From Axinella damicornis (taxonomy: Eukaryota; Porifera; Demospongiae; Axinellida; Axinellidae): 64,000 nt of DNA. The position numbers and the translations under genes are program-made. Positions 39,240 to 50,100 of this stretch are shown here, in pieces; within the stretch, counting starts at the first letter, position 1; every line of letters starts with the position of its first letter. The stretch covers positions 12,892,450 to 12,956,449 of the forward strand of contig OZ007506.1 of NCBI GenBank assembly GCA_963931865.1. Direction: 5' to 3'. Below the pieces are notes generated by a model. The model saw nothing but the letters and a program-made list of their open reading frames with translations, did not search any database and had not been told where the DNA came from.

Positions 39240-40649
39240 TAATGCAAATAGTGGCAGTAAGTGCACAAGCTTTACCACATACGTGGCTGAAGATATAGAC
39301 TACAGCCACGTGGGCACCAATACCAAAGTCATGCAACGTCACACATACTTCCAGGAGCATATTTTCTGTCTAGTCAAACAATAGAAAAGTACATGTGTAC
39401 ATAGTGACCTGTTTGTGCAACCCTGGCTGGTTAGTGTGAGGTTTCCTTGACCATATCACACAGTAACTAGCCTAGTTCAGAACATGCAACAGGCTTTAGC
39501 ACCACTGAAAGTGGTTGGTGTTTTGGTGGGTGTACAGGGCCCAGCAAAATTATCCTAACCCTGCCCCTTGAAGAGTTGAACGGTAGTGTGAGGTTTCCCT
39601 GACCATGTCACTCAGTAACCAGTAGCTAATAGCTGTACTGTGCATAAGCCTAGCCTCATTCCCAGGCCATTCCCACTACCAGTTTATGCTAGCTAGACTA
39701 ATAATTGACCTCGTACTGGAGGCAACACTTTATGAACTGTAGCCACTGCAATCCCACACCTCCCGCACACATCGTCCACACACATCTTCACCCCCTCCCT
39801 CTTCTCCCAGACCTCCCCCCACTGGATGCTTGGTCCCTGTTGGGTGGCAACCGGTGCTGCAGCACGGGACAGAGTACCTGGACAACCGGCTCTTTAGGTA
39901 CCTCAACTGTGGATGTAACACTCCCTGCACATGAAACACTCGGTGTACATCACCAACAGCAACTACCTCCTGGTGAACCCGGTAGGCATGATAGATGCAT
40001 CGTGCACACATGGATAGATATATTCACAGAGATAGAGATAAGCTAAATAGATAGATACGTGATATTAAATAGATACATCCACAGCGATGGCTATTAACCA
40101 AGATGGATAGATTGGTAGATGGATACCAGATTTTAATATCAGAAGGGTAGATCCATAAATGGGAAAGTGTGATTATGGTTTGCCCCTACGTACCAATTAC
40201 AAAATGTGCACACTCTGACCCAGAGCTCAGACATTGTGCAAGCAAACACAAGCAAGAGCTTAGAGGTTTCTCTGTTGGTACAACAACATAACCTTGGATT
40301 CTCCTAAATTGTGAGAGTATCTCACTAGTGTTCAGAAGGTCTTGGCACTCTTGGGTTTGATTCTCAGCTAGTCCCACAATTTTCCATGATATTATCTCTG
40401 CTCTCTATCTCCTTGTATGGCCGCAGGGTGGATAACAAGCATGCCATCATCAGTTAGCATTACTGGTTGATGAAGTATAAGAACTTTGCATGAGGAAGTC
40501 ATATTGACCGCCCACTTTCACATACTGTATCTATACTCTTGTGCATGGGCTGAAAACAAGTATGCTAGTATCATCAGCTTCATCGATGATCATTTCCATC
40601 CCCCACACATGCACACACACCACATGTAGCTCCACCTACTAGGCACAGA
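39240..40649. other. Mostly non-coding; one degraded exon-like stretch
   Basis: 39811-39981 is bounded by a good acceptor (ttctcccag) and donor (gtaggc). It reads GWQPVLQHGTEYLDNRLFRY in one frame and HSVYITNSNYLLVNP in another, as if an exon had suffered one frameshift. I do not recognise the protein. A one-sided copy of the tagcctcattcccaggcc repeat is at about 39652. Confidence 0.35.
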
Positions 40650-41200
40650 GCCACAGGCTTGGACCATCTGTGTGATTCCCGATCAGTAACACAGATGTTG
40701 CTATCCTCATCAACAGCAACTCCCGATGGGTACAGCTTGTACCTCTTGATGCCTGAGCTAAATGGTGTCATTGCTCCTGATCCTCTCACCATCTCTACTG
40801 ATTACGGAGAATTTATAGCACTCACTCACAAGAATCTCTCCACTGCTATTGGTGGCTACCACAATAAAGTTTCTGATGATTGCCCAATAGATGAGGAGCT
40901 TGTCTGGCATGGGCTTCCCTGCACTGGCACATCATTCACTGCTACACTCAACTCGTATCGACCTCGTGTGTTAGACTGGTATAAATGTCAGTAGTCTTGT
41001 GTGCTACACTGGCGTGGGGGGTGACTGAACTGTACACGAAGTACCTCAGTGGTACACGGATCACCAGCCATGTCCACCTCAAAGTGAGCTTGTTGATCAG
41101 TACTGTACACTTGTGGGACCTCCTGCATTAGACCGAGTGATGAGGATCCAGTGGGTATTGGTGTGTGGCAGAGAACATTAGCTGCTGCCTGTTCAGTATT
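40650..41200 (-). pseudogene. Filamin/NHL-repeat protein fragment
   Basis: Minus strand. VNDVPVQGSP-like text ends a filamin-type repeat. Then FIVVATNSSGEILVSE...KFSVISRDGERIRS and LYPSGVAVDEDSNICVTD are two NHL-repeat-like blades. Filamin plus NHL is the architecture of TRIM2/3/71-type proteins. The three parts lie in different frames with stops between them, so this is a relic. A further minus-strand piece at 40988-41203 (HFEVDMAGDPCTTEVLRVQF) may be the start of the filamin repeat. Confidence 0.5.
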
Positions 41201-41203
41201 CAC

Positions 41204-42996
41204 TCGTAGGCCATTCTACACAGGCCCAGGAATTGCCTGGACACATCTGGGGGGAGGTCACTGAAGCTCCAAGCCCCGCCCAACCACAGTGCATTTCTGA
41301 GAATCCGGCACATACATGTACTTTTCCCAGGAGTGTGTCTGTCCAAGTCAACCATACTGCGTAGTTCATCTCATGCCTGTATACCAGTCCAGCGCTAGCA
41401 TTATTGGCTGGTCGTCCACTGGGTGAGTCAGTTGATCCACAGCACGGTGTTATGGCAGTAAATCAAACTTTAGCAACCTCATTTGATGTACGTATAATAA
41501 ACAAATGTTGGATACCAGACATTGTGATAAACTGTGTTATTTGGAAACCTGTAAGGAAATCTGCTCTGGAAACCTGTCGTATCCACAGATTCCCAAATAG
41601 GTTAGGAAGTAGTATATCTGTATTGAGGCTATACTCACAGACACACACTGGTCTTGGCCTCCTTCCCAGGCCCCCACGCATGGGCAGAGCCTGGAAACGG
41701 GCTGTTACCACTTTATACCGTTGCATTTTCTACCCACTTAGAGACTACGATGGATGTGCCCCATTGAATACGAACATCTCTTAGGACGGAAACATTCTCC
41801 ATACGTACCTACAGTGTACAACTGTTCCAGACCTGTAAATTAACGATCATGTACTTGCATGTTGTTTTTGAAATATGCTAATCTTGCCATGGTTTGTTAT
41901 CAGTTCGACGTTTTTCTTGGGGGATTGACCTTCATTACTGCCACATTGGATATGCATGGGGGATATAGTGCAAGATGCAGTGGAGGAAACCAACTGCACT
42001 GGAGTGGATAAAACTGATCGCAATATCGGGATATCTGTTAAATTTCTTGCTAACAAACTACATAGCTGAAAACATGCATGCCTCAGAATCCTCTGCAACC
42101 CATGCTACCCACATATGCCTCATCTGAAGGTGCTGAACCTATCTGTGGCAATCACTAAAATGGGGACTGTTCTGCTCATCAGATCGCATAATTAACTTAC
42201 TTGGGAAGCTGGATTTGTCCTCGACAATTGGTGGACTGCCATACTCGTGCTCGAGCACGAGTATACTGCTGTCATCATCCACAAGTCTGTGGTTTCCTTC
42301 ATCACAACACCACTCTGGGTGCTGTCCACGAGTGATTCCCACTTTTTTTCTAGAAGACTAACTCTCATTGGCTTCAGTGCTGAAACAAACAACACCCTCC
42401 ACAGTCCCAATATGCCACATTGACTCAGATGGAGCGTGATAGTTAGCGAGTGCTAGCTCTGTGGACCAATGATGCACTGCAAGTGTTGTGTTTGGATAAC
42501 AACCCGATTGGAGTCTAAGGAGCTGCTGCATTCACTGAAGTTCTGCTCAAGAACTAAAGTTCCTTGACAGTATGTGAAGAGAGCACTGACTCTGAATGAC
42601 GCTCTCACACACAGCTATAGGCTCTTCCACATTACGCTGGCATTGTTTTGAGCATAACAGGTAACTTCTAGCACTGAGGAATTATGCCAGAACAATTGGT
42701 AAACTAATTCACTCATGAGAGGAGACCATGTAAACCCACAATACCATGTGCAGAAATTATGGCTTTTAGTGATAGCAGTAGTGAAGCTACATGTAGCGTT
42801 TCTATAGCAGTAGCGGCTGAATCCTCCATAACGCTCCAATGGAACAGAGATTGAATAGTGCGCCATATAGGAGAGGGTCTGCCGGTCTGGGTTTGAAATC
42901 TCTAAGGGGGGCTCGTACAGGTACTTTATGCTGTATGTTGTTGACAATTATCTGCATGACAGGTTTGATCATACATACACTATGTCAGAGTACAAC
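41204..42996. other. Intergenic, no gene seen
   Basis: No exon pattern I can support on either strand. A perfect short palindrome, actcgtgctcgagcacgagt, is at 42242-42261. Confidence 0.5.
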
Positions 42997-43423
42997 CTAA
43001 ACAGTGTCCGACTTGTCATGTTTCTCTGAGTCTTCCTCCCCTCCTTTGTCCCCCTCTGGCGGTCCCCGTTCATCCTCACCACCCTCTTCAGCTTGGTCGG
43101 TTCCCCCCATCTCACTCTGCAAGGCCTCAGCAAAACCCTGCACATCTGAAGTGAAAGAGGAAACGGTCACAGGCTGTTCCCACCTCCAGTCTTTGATCAC
43201 TTGCAGTATGCAAGTACAGAGGGGGAAGGCCTGGGGGAGATCTGGTGGTGTCAGTTAGACACACAAGGGGCAGGCTCCACTGTATTAATTCCCGATTCGT
43301 GTCGATCGGCCGTCCATGGTGTCGTGAACAACGAATGCTATTGATGCTGACTTGTAAACGCTCTTGCCTCCAGCCCTCGGACTGACATTAACAGTAAGTG
43401 CTTTGAGATTCTTTGTGGGCGAA

Positions 43424-43459
<36 letters not shown>

Positions 43460-46400
43460 ACCCCCCCTAAATAAAACCCTGATTCTTAGACAGCTCTCGG
43501 GGAATACATGTATGACCAATAATCAGTTGTCCTCTCTTCACGCTCACAGCAAAACAGACATGGTCCTCGAGGGCTAGCTAGACAAAGCGCTTCGATCGAT
43601 CACCGACCATTCGAATACTAGCCGTGGCTACTAAACAAGGGTGGCGTTTATTTTGTTCAGCCCTTCTGGAGGTGCAGCTATTATTCGAAGGCGGCCACTA
43701 ATCAAGTGTGACGTTTGATCGCGGAAATACGGTACAAAGCTGGGATCCGCAAAATTGCATCAGCACGAATGAAGCATTCCAATGATGTCCAGTTTGCTGT
43801 AGGTTAAATTTGACTCAAAATCATATATCCATGGCTATCAATATATTTTAACCCGTAATAACCGTGTGTCTGTCTTGGTGTAACGGAAGTGGGATGTTCG
43901 TGGGGCGGGACTAGACTATAGTGACGCGCGACCTTCATGCTACGATTTACTGAACCTCGAACTCTGCGCAGAATGTTCAAGAATAGTGGACATGGCTGGA
44001 ATCTGCTGGCGGGAAGCAGCAGCTGAAGCGGACGCAATCGGGTAGCAGCAGCTGCCGAAGCGGACGCAATCGGGAAGCAGATCAGAACGGTTGAAACGGA
44101 CGCAATCGAGAGCAGCAGCTATCGAGCGGCAATCTTGTCAGGAGCAGCAGCTGAAGCGGACGCAATCGGGGGGCAGCAGCTCTGCACAGAAAGCTGTCCG
44201 GCGCCGGATTACTCACGCAGGCGAACGAGGGGGGAAGTAGCTGAGCGAGCGAAGCTACTTGTATTATATATAACCTTTGTGATGTTTGAAAAAAATGTGA
44301 CCACCATTAAAATGTCATTTTTAGCACATCACTTGAAGGTTCTTTATTATGCTGATCACAACATTTGGCACAATATCAAGCTTCATATCTCAATCATATG
44401 CATGCATACAACATGCTATCTTTAGTAGGAGCTAAGTACTATGCTAGGTATCTTGGAGATACGTAGCTGGGAATTGCACCATTGTGTGATCAGCATGAAT
44501 ATACAATGTAGCATTCCAATGATGTCTATTTCGCTGGCAGTTGAACTTTGATCCAAAAAATCCGATAGATAGCCCTTGGCCAACTGTGATTTTTAAACAC
44601 AGCAAACTCATCTATGTGGCACTCACTCAGGCTCACCCCAATGAGCCCTGCAAAAACTGGATTTAGTTTCATCCCCAGACCCCAAATGAATGTTGAGCTT
44701 AGGAATGTAAAACACGCATTTATATCCGCTCGAGTGCAGTGCATAGTAACGTGCACAGAAAATGTGTCCAACATTCATCCTCTGGTACCAAACTGGTACC
44801 AAACTGGTACCAAACTGGTACCATAGGCCATCCTCAGTGAGTCCCACCCCATCCCCTCGCGGGACTCATAAGTGTTTTTCTTTTAAATCTCCTTGTTTCT
44901 TTGCTTATTTCAAAGGTGGTAAACTCACCTCCGGTACTGGCTGCCTTAGCCACCTCCTCGCCCATCCCAAACTGAGCCATCAGCGGCCCCAACTGCCCAG
45001 AATGGAGGGCAGAGCCAAACACTCCCAGGGCCTGCTGGAACTGGGGGGAGGTGAGGACCTCCTGTGGCGACTCTTGTGAGGGGGGAAGGTGGGGGGAGAG
45101 GTGATCTTGTGCTTCAGTGCCGACAGCAAGGGGACGGAGGACGTCTGCAGTGACCACCTCTGAGAGACTCACTGGATCCTCCTGGGAACCTGGAGATGGA
45201 GGCCGGGAGGGGTGTTAGTATGTGGATGTCAGCATCATCTAGTGTGCGATCTCACCTTCCCCCTCCTGTTGCTGTGGGAGGTTCATCGAAGAAAGGATGT
45301 TCTGCAGGTCACCCAGCTGCAGCTGGCGGGGTCTGGAAGGGAAAGGGAAAGGAACGGGAAGGAGGAAAGGAGCAGAGGGAGGGAGAGAGGGAAGGAGAAG
45401 GAGGGAGGGAAGGAGAAGGAGGGAGGGAAGGAGGAGGGATAGAGAGAGAGGGAAGGAGGAGGGATAGAGAGAGAGGGAAGGAGGAGGGATAGAGAGAGAG
45501 GGAAGGAGGAGGGATAGAGAGAGAGGGAAGGAGGAGGGATAGAGAGAGAGGGAAGGAGGAGGGATAGAGAGAGAGGGAGGGAGAGAGAAGGAGGAGGGAG
45601 GGAAGGAGGAGGAGGGATAGAGAGAGAGGAAAGGAGGAGGGAGAGAGAGAGAGAGATAGAGAAGAAGGAGGGAGGGGTAGTTTAACTTTTTTCCAGTGAA
45701 TTGAGAAGGAAATTCTCTCACTCACTGTGGTTGCTGTTGCCGGGGTGGTTGTGGAGTGGCCCCTGGAGCACTGCCACTGGAGGTGGCAGTGGTGCCAGTC
45801 GAGGACCTGGTACCCCCAGCTGCACTGCTACCACGGCTGTTCAAACAGAAATAAAATACATCCTTCAACTGCTATATGCCCCCCCACCACTTTGACCATG
45901 TACCTGGGAGATCTCACAGCTTCATAGGGACTGAGCATGCCTCCGGGGGGAACAAGGCCACTGGAACTCATGAGCTGTTCCATCAGCTGTTGTTGCTGCG
46001 GACCTGCCATCCCCAGAAGGCTTTGCAGCTGAGAGCCATGGGCCCCTGTGAGGGGAGTGTGTGTGTGTTAACTATACGCCTCATAGACTTGCCATAGCTG
46101 AACTGTATCACTATTCAACGGCCCCAAGAGGTGTATTACAGTGTAATTGTTAAAATACATCTTTGTCCTTGTGCTCACCAAGGAGTGCTTGTGGCAGTCC
46201 GTGCAAGTGCCCTCCTCCCTCCCCTGCTGAGGGGTCAGGCGGGTTGGTAATCAGATCATTCACCTGGAGGGAGGACGTGCTTCACTTACTCATCTTGTAG
46301 CCACTTCTTTCATGTGACTACACTGTACCTGCTCGTTTACCTCCTCCCTCCCACCTCCCCTCCTTCATACTCACCTTCTTCAGTAGGTCTTCATCTTTCT

Positions 46401-46533
46401 CCTCCTTTGGCTCCTGCAGCCAGTAGAAGAATCTCCTTGTTGTAGAGTCTCGGAACTTGAGCAGGAACACTCGGCCAGTGGTACACTGAGGTACACGCTT
46501 CATCTCCGCATCACCAGCAAAGATGATAAAATC

Positions 46534-46599
<66 letters not shown>

Positions 46600-46938
46600 T
46601 GGGACGAGGATCAGTATAGACATCATTAATTATAAGTGTACCAGCAAATTAAGGCCTATCAGTTCGATCCTCATGAAATCTGCAGTTTTCTCTGAGAACA
46701 AGCAAATTGGGTTATCCGCACCACGTCCCCTGTCTTCACTCACATCCACCACCTCCCCACTCTTCCTGTCCTTCCACAGGAAGTGCAGCAGGCCATCCTC
46801 CATCTTCATGAACGCCAATCCCTTGCGAGTGTCTGCCGTCACGGTGGTACCCGTCTGCTTCATCTTTCCAGCGCGAAACTCCACCAGACTCTTGGGCTCC
46901 CGCCTTCCGTCCCCGCTCTGTCCGAACAACGCCGCCAT
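42997..46938 (-). CDS. ADRM1: Proteasomal ubiquitin receptor ADRM1/Rpn13
   Basis: Eight coding exons on the minus strand: 46938-46744, 46533-46375, 46263-46179, 46045-45904, 45836-45726, 45332-45256, 45189-44929 and 43145-42997. GT-AG junctions and phases agree, giving 392 residues (human 407). The N-terminal Pru domain (residues about 15-125: LVEFRAGKM, GTTVTADTRKGL, LLHFLWKDRKSG, RVPQCTTGRVFLLKF, FFYWLQEP) binds ubiquitin and docks on the 19S proteasome lid/base subunit Rpn2. A Ser/Gly/Gln-rich linker follows. The C-terminal DEUBAD (QLGDLQNIL through LTSPQFQQALGVF and GQLGPLMAQFG) recruits the deubiquitinase UCH37 in known homologues. The tail is acidic. The long last intron (43146-44928) holds repeats. 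The start codon lies in gccgccATGg. Confidence 0.97.
43426..43458 (+). repeat. Pure C homopolymer, 33 bases
   Basis: Uninterrupted C run inside the last ADRM1 intron, next to gaccccccctaaataaaaccctg, whose end matches the terminus of element 11174-11399. Confidence 0.95.
43620..43735 (-). repeat. Inverted copy of an interspersed repeat
   Basis: The stretch with cagcccttctggaggtgcag and ctattattcgaaggcggcc is the complement of the repeat at about 11945-12015 and 22985-23050. It ends in ggaaatacggta, like 12530-12541. Confidence 0.75.
43990..44190 (+). repeat. Minisatellite in the last ADRM1 intron
   Basis: About five imperfect copies of a unit around gcagctgaagcggacgcaat. Confidence 0.85.
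44783..44823 (+). repeat. Four-copy 11-base tandem repeat
   Basis: ggtaccaaact repeated head to tail, ending ggtaccat. Confidence 0.95.
45345..45680 (+). repeat. 335-base polypurine tract in ADRM1 intron 5
   Basis: Almost pure A/G, mostly a 25-base unit (ggaggagggatagagagagagggaa) in about eight copies. It lies between ADRM1 exons 5 and 6. On the coding strand it is an extreme polypyrimidine tract ahead of the exon 6 acceptor (45333-45334). Confidence 0.95.
46537..46598 (-). repeat. (CA)n tract before ADRM1 exon 2
   Basis: (TG)n on the plus strand, so (CA)n on the ADRM1 sense strand. It ends two bases short of the exon 2 acceptor (catag). Confidence 0.95.
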
Positions 46939-47120
46939 GGTCACTAGGTATTGTGCTGTAGTGTCTGAGCACAGAGACTGTCGACTACAGTGAGCGCTAG
47001 CGTGCAACTGTGTTCTTCTCTAAATATGCGAACGCAAAGAAATAAAATTGAATAGCACTCTATTATGCTGATTCAGCTTTTTCTCTCATGGGCCGGGGTA
47101 CGGGGTGTGGCTACTAAATT
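46939..47120. promoter_or_regulatory. Shared divergent promoter region, ADRM1 and BTB gene
   Basis: 182 bases separate the two start codons, which point away from each other. No repeat is present. It has no obvious TATA box; there is an attctattatg-like stretch and tctcatgggccggggta. Promoter activity is inferred from position only. Confidence 0.7.
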
Positions 47121-50100
47121 ATGGCAAAACAACAGAGCAAGAAGATAGTGCGTCTAAACGTTGGAGGGGTAAGCCTTTCTTGCGGCAATTTTGATCTAAT
47201 GTTAGGAGAATGCAGACTATGTGCTGATCCCATCCCTCCACCGCATTTCCCCTTCACACATACATTGTAGGAGACATTTGTGACAGCACCTGAAACACTC
47301 CTTTCTGCTGGGGAAAGCTTCTTCTCGTCCCTCCTCTCTGGGAGACATGAGAGTGTCAAGGATGAGAGCGGAGCATTCTTCATTGACAGTAAGCAAGTAG
47401 GCCAGGACTAGAGCAAGTACAGGGATGTCTGGACGGTGAAGGGGTGTCTCGGACACCCCGCTAATTCCACACAGCTGCTGAGAAGCACACCATTCATCTT
47501 TTAATACCTGCGTAGAATAAGGGTAGGGGTGTGTGGATGCTCTGCGAACTTCTTCCTACAAGCAACTGTGCAAACAAATTTGCTGGGTGTCCGGACAACC
47601 CTCCTGTCCGGACACCCCCACACTTACTCTACCAGATAGTTTGTTGCTTGGGCTAGCCTAAATGCAAAATTAACAAATGTGGCAAGCAATCAAAACAAGA
47701 GTCAACAACTACTTGGCTTCATCTTTTACTTCTGCTGACATGTCATGTGCTGTCCAGGATGTCAACCATTCTCCTCTGTGCAAATCGTAGTCTCAAGATT
47801 TGGGAGAGCTCACAAGTTTGTTCTAAACACTACACTAGAGCCAAAGACCGCCTCAACACCCAGCCGCAAGTTCTGTCTGGCAGTCAATGTGTTGGATTGG
47901 CCATGTAACAGTAGATGCATCACGTGAAACTGAGTGAAAATCAAAACCTCTGATCTGCCGGGCCTGAGCATCACCTTAGATGATTTAATAATTACGTTTT
48001 GTTCTGATGATGACGCCATTTTATATAGTGGATGGCAATCAATCAGTATATTTAGGGAGGCACACCATACCCTCTAAGGACTAACGTACATGTAGAATCT
48101 ACTTCAGCGGCAATCACTACCATGCTCCATTCTAGGAGCACTGAGTCTCTTGCAATCACCACCATGCTCCATGCTAGGAGCACTGAGTCCCTCACAAAAG
48201 AGGTAGTTTCCAGACAGGAAGTGCAATTTCAGACAATGTTCTTTTAGAGCAACTGAAGAGCACAGTAAGCCAGCCTTCTGCTTAGCTAGGTCTTCTACTT
48301 CATCTTGCAAGTCTTTCCGCGTCCTCCTTCCTTTTCTTCTTACTCATGTAGCTTCTTCTTCTGCCTCTTCTCATCAAGGTACTGGACCATCTGGTCTGAA
48401 CTCAGATGTACGAGTTTCTTTCTTTAGTAATAGGTTTTGGGTAGTAGGTAATGACATCCAACAAAGCAGGTGATACTTCTCTACTGCTTAGCACACTTGT
48501 GGACCTAGGGCCTACTCTGCTTAGGCATCGATTCACTTGTGGACCTACCCTGCTCAGAACTGTCTGATTTAGGCATCAATCCACCACTAACACCTGACCA
48601 TCCTTTAGTGATAGCTTCTTCAACTTCAGTCATGCGTGAAAGAGCTCATTCTCATCTTTGGCATCATACCCTTCTGCTAATCGTTCCTCATACTTCTTGA
48701 GAGTAGTGGGGTTCATAACTGCCTCAATGGCCTCAAGTGACTGGGTGGTGATTTGTTGGTAGGGAACTTGGTGGGGAGCAGCTGCTCCTCAGATTCCGAA
48801 GATTGCACTGACAAAGCGAATCCTCATACAACTTAGATGGGCTGAGCCGATCGCCACTAAGAACTTTCACCTTATCGAGTGGGAAGATCCCTGCCTTCTC
48901 AAATGAATTGACAATTGTTTGCATCTTCACTGTACTTGTCTATGCATCCTTGAACACAAGCAAAAGTATCTCTTGTCATTGATGCACCAATATTCTTAAG
49001 CTTGTACTCACCAACTTCTTTCTGCCAGTTCTTCAAAGAATCCAATGTCCAACGGTTGTAGCATGTGTGATGTGGGAGGCAATAGAGTAGGAGTCCATTC
49101 TGGGCACAAAACTCCACTAGCAGAAGCACTGGGTGCTCCGAGGGTATTTGCTTGGCAGAGTGATTTGCCAGCCATCCGCAGAACAATTCTGTGGTCATCC
49201 AGCCCTTGTCTGACCTCCCATAATATGCTCCATTCACGCATCCTTCCATGGGGTTGATGTGGCCTTCCGTGGGGTTGATGTGGGGAGCCATCTTGCCGGG
49301 ATAGAGGTGCATTGGTGGGATTACATTTCCCGCTGCACTAGCTGCAACTAATGTCGTAATCTGGCACTTGCTGTCTGAGCTTGCACTGGATACAAACATG
49401 CTTCTGGCTTCTCAATGGGCAACCACTCGAGGGCAGAGTGGGAACCCAGATTCATTGGCATTCCGTATTCGTGTTTGCAGTTTATGAGGCCATGAAGGAC
49501 AAAAAACCTCTCAAACCACTTCTCAACTACTGCAGTTGCGCATGAGTAGGCTCAGGACTTCTGCAGTGGAGTTCTCTGACGGGATGGCGGCATAAGAATG
49601 CATACCTCCAATCTTTCCCAGGCTTGTTTTCAGTAAACGGATTCTTACCGTCATCTTTGTCCAGCATAGTCTTCACCATTTCACATACGTACAGCTGTAG
49701 TTGCTCACGGGTACGGACATAGCCTATCTCAGCCATATCTAATGCCCATTGAGCCAGCAAATTCTCCTCAGCAGTTGTTAACACCGTTGGTGGGCCTCTT
49801 TTACTGCTGGATACTCTGCCACAAACATGGTCATACAAAGTGCTGTGAGGTACCCTGTACCTTGCCTCTGCTGGGCGGAAAGTCAGTTCGTTTGCTTTGG
49901 TCTTCGATACAGCAACTTTAAGGTCCGCAGTTGAATAAGTGGGCGGCTTTTTTCTCATGGCCATATTCCCTACACAATGAAAGTATATGTATTGCATGCT
50001 GTCTACACAGCTTATAAACCAGCTCAGTTCCATTGGCCACTCTTCTTGAGGTCAAATCTCAACAGACCTCATCACGTGCACACGCATGTGCAATCTTGCT

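Noticed and set aside
38911..39384. 157-codon plus-strand frame
   Set aside because: It is antisense to the element fragment at 38697-39164, whose minus-strand text is clearly more protein-like.
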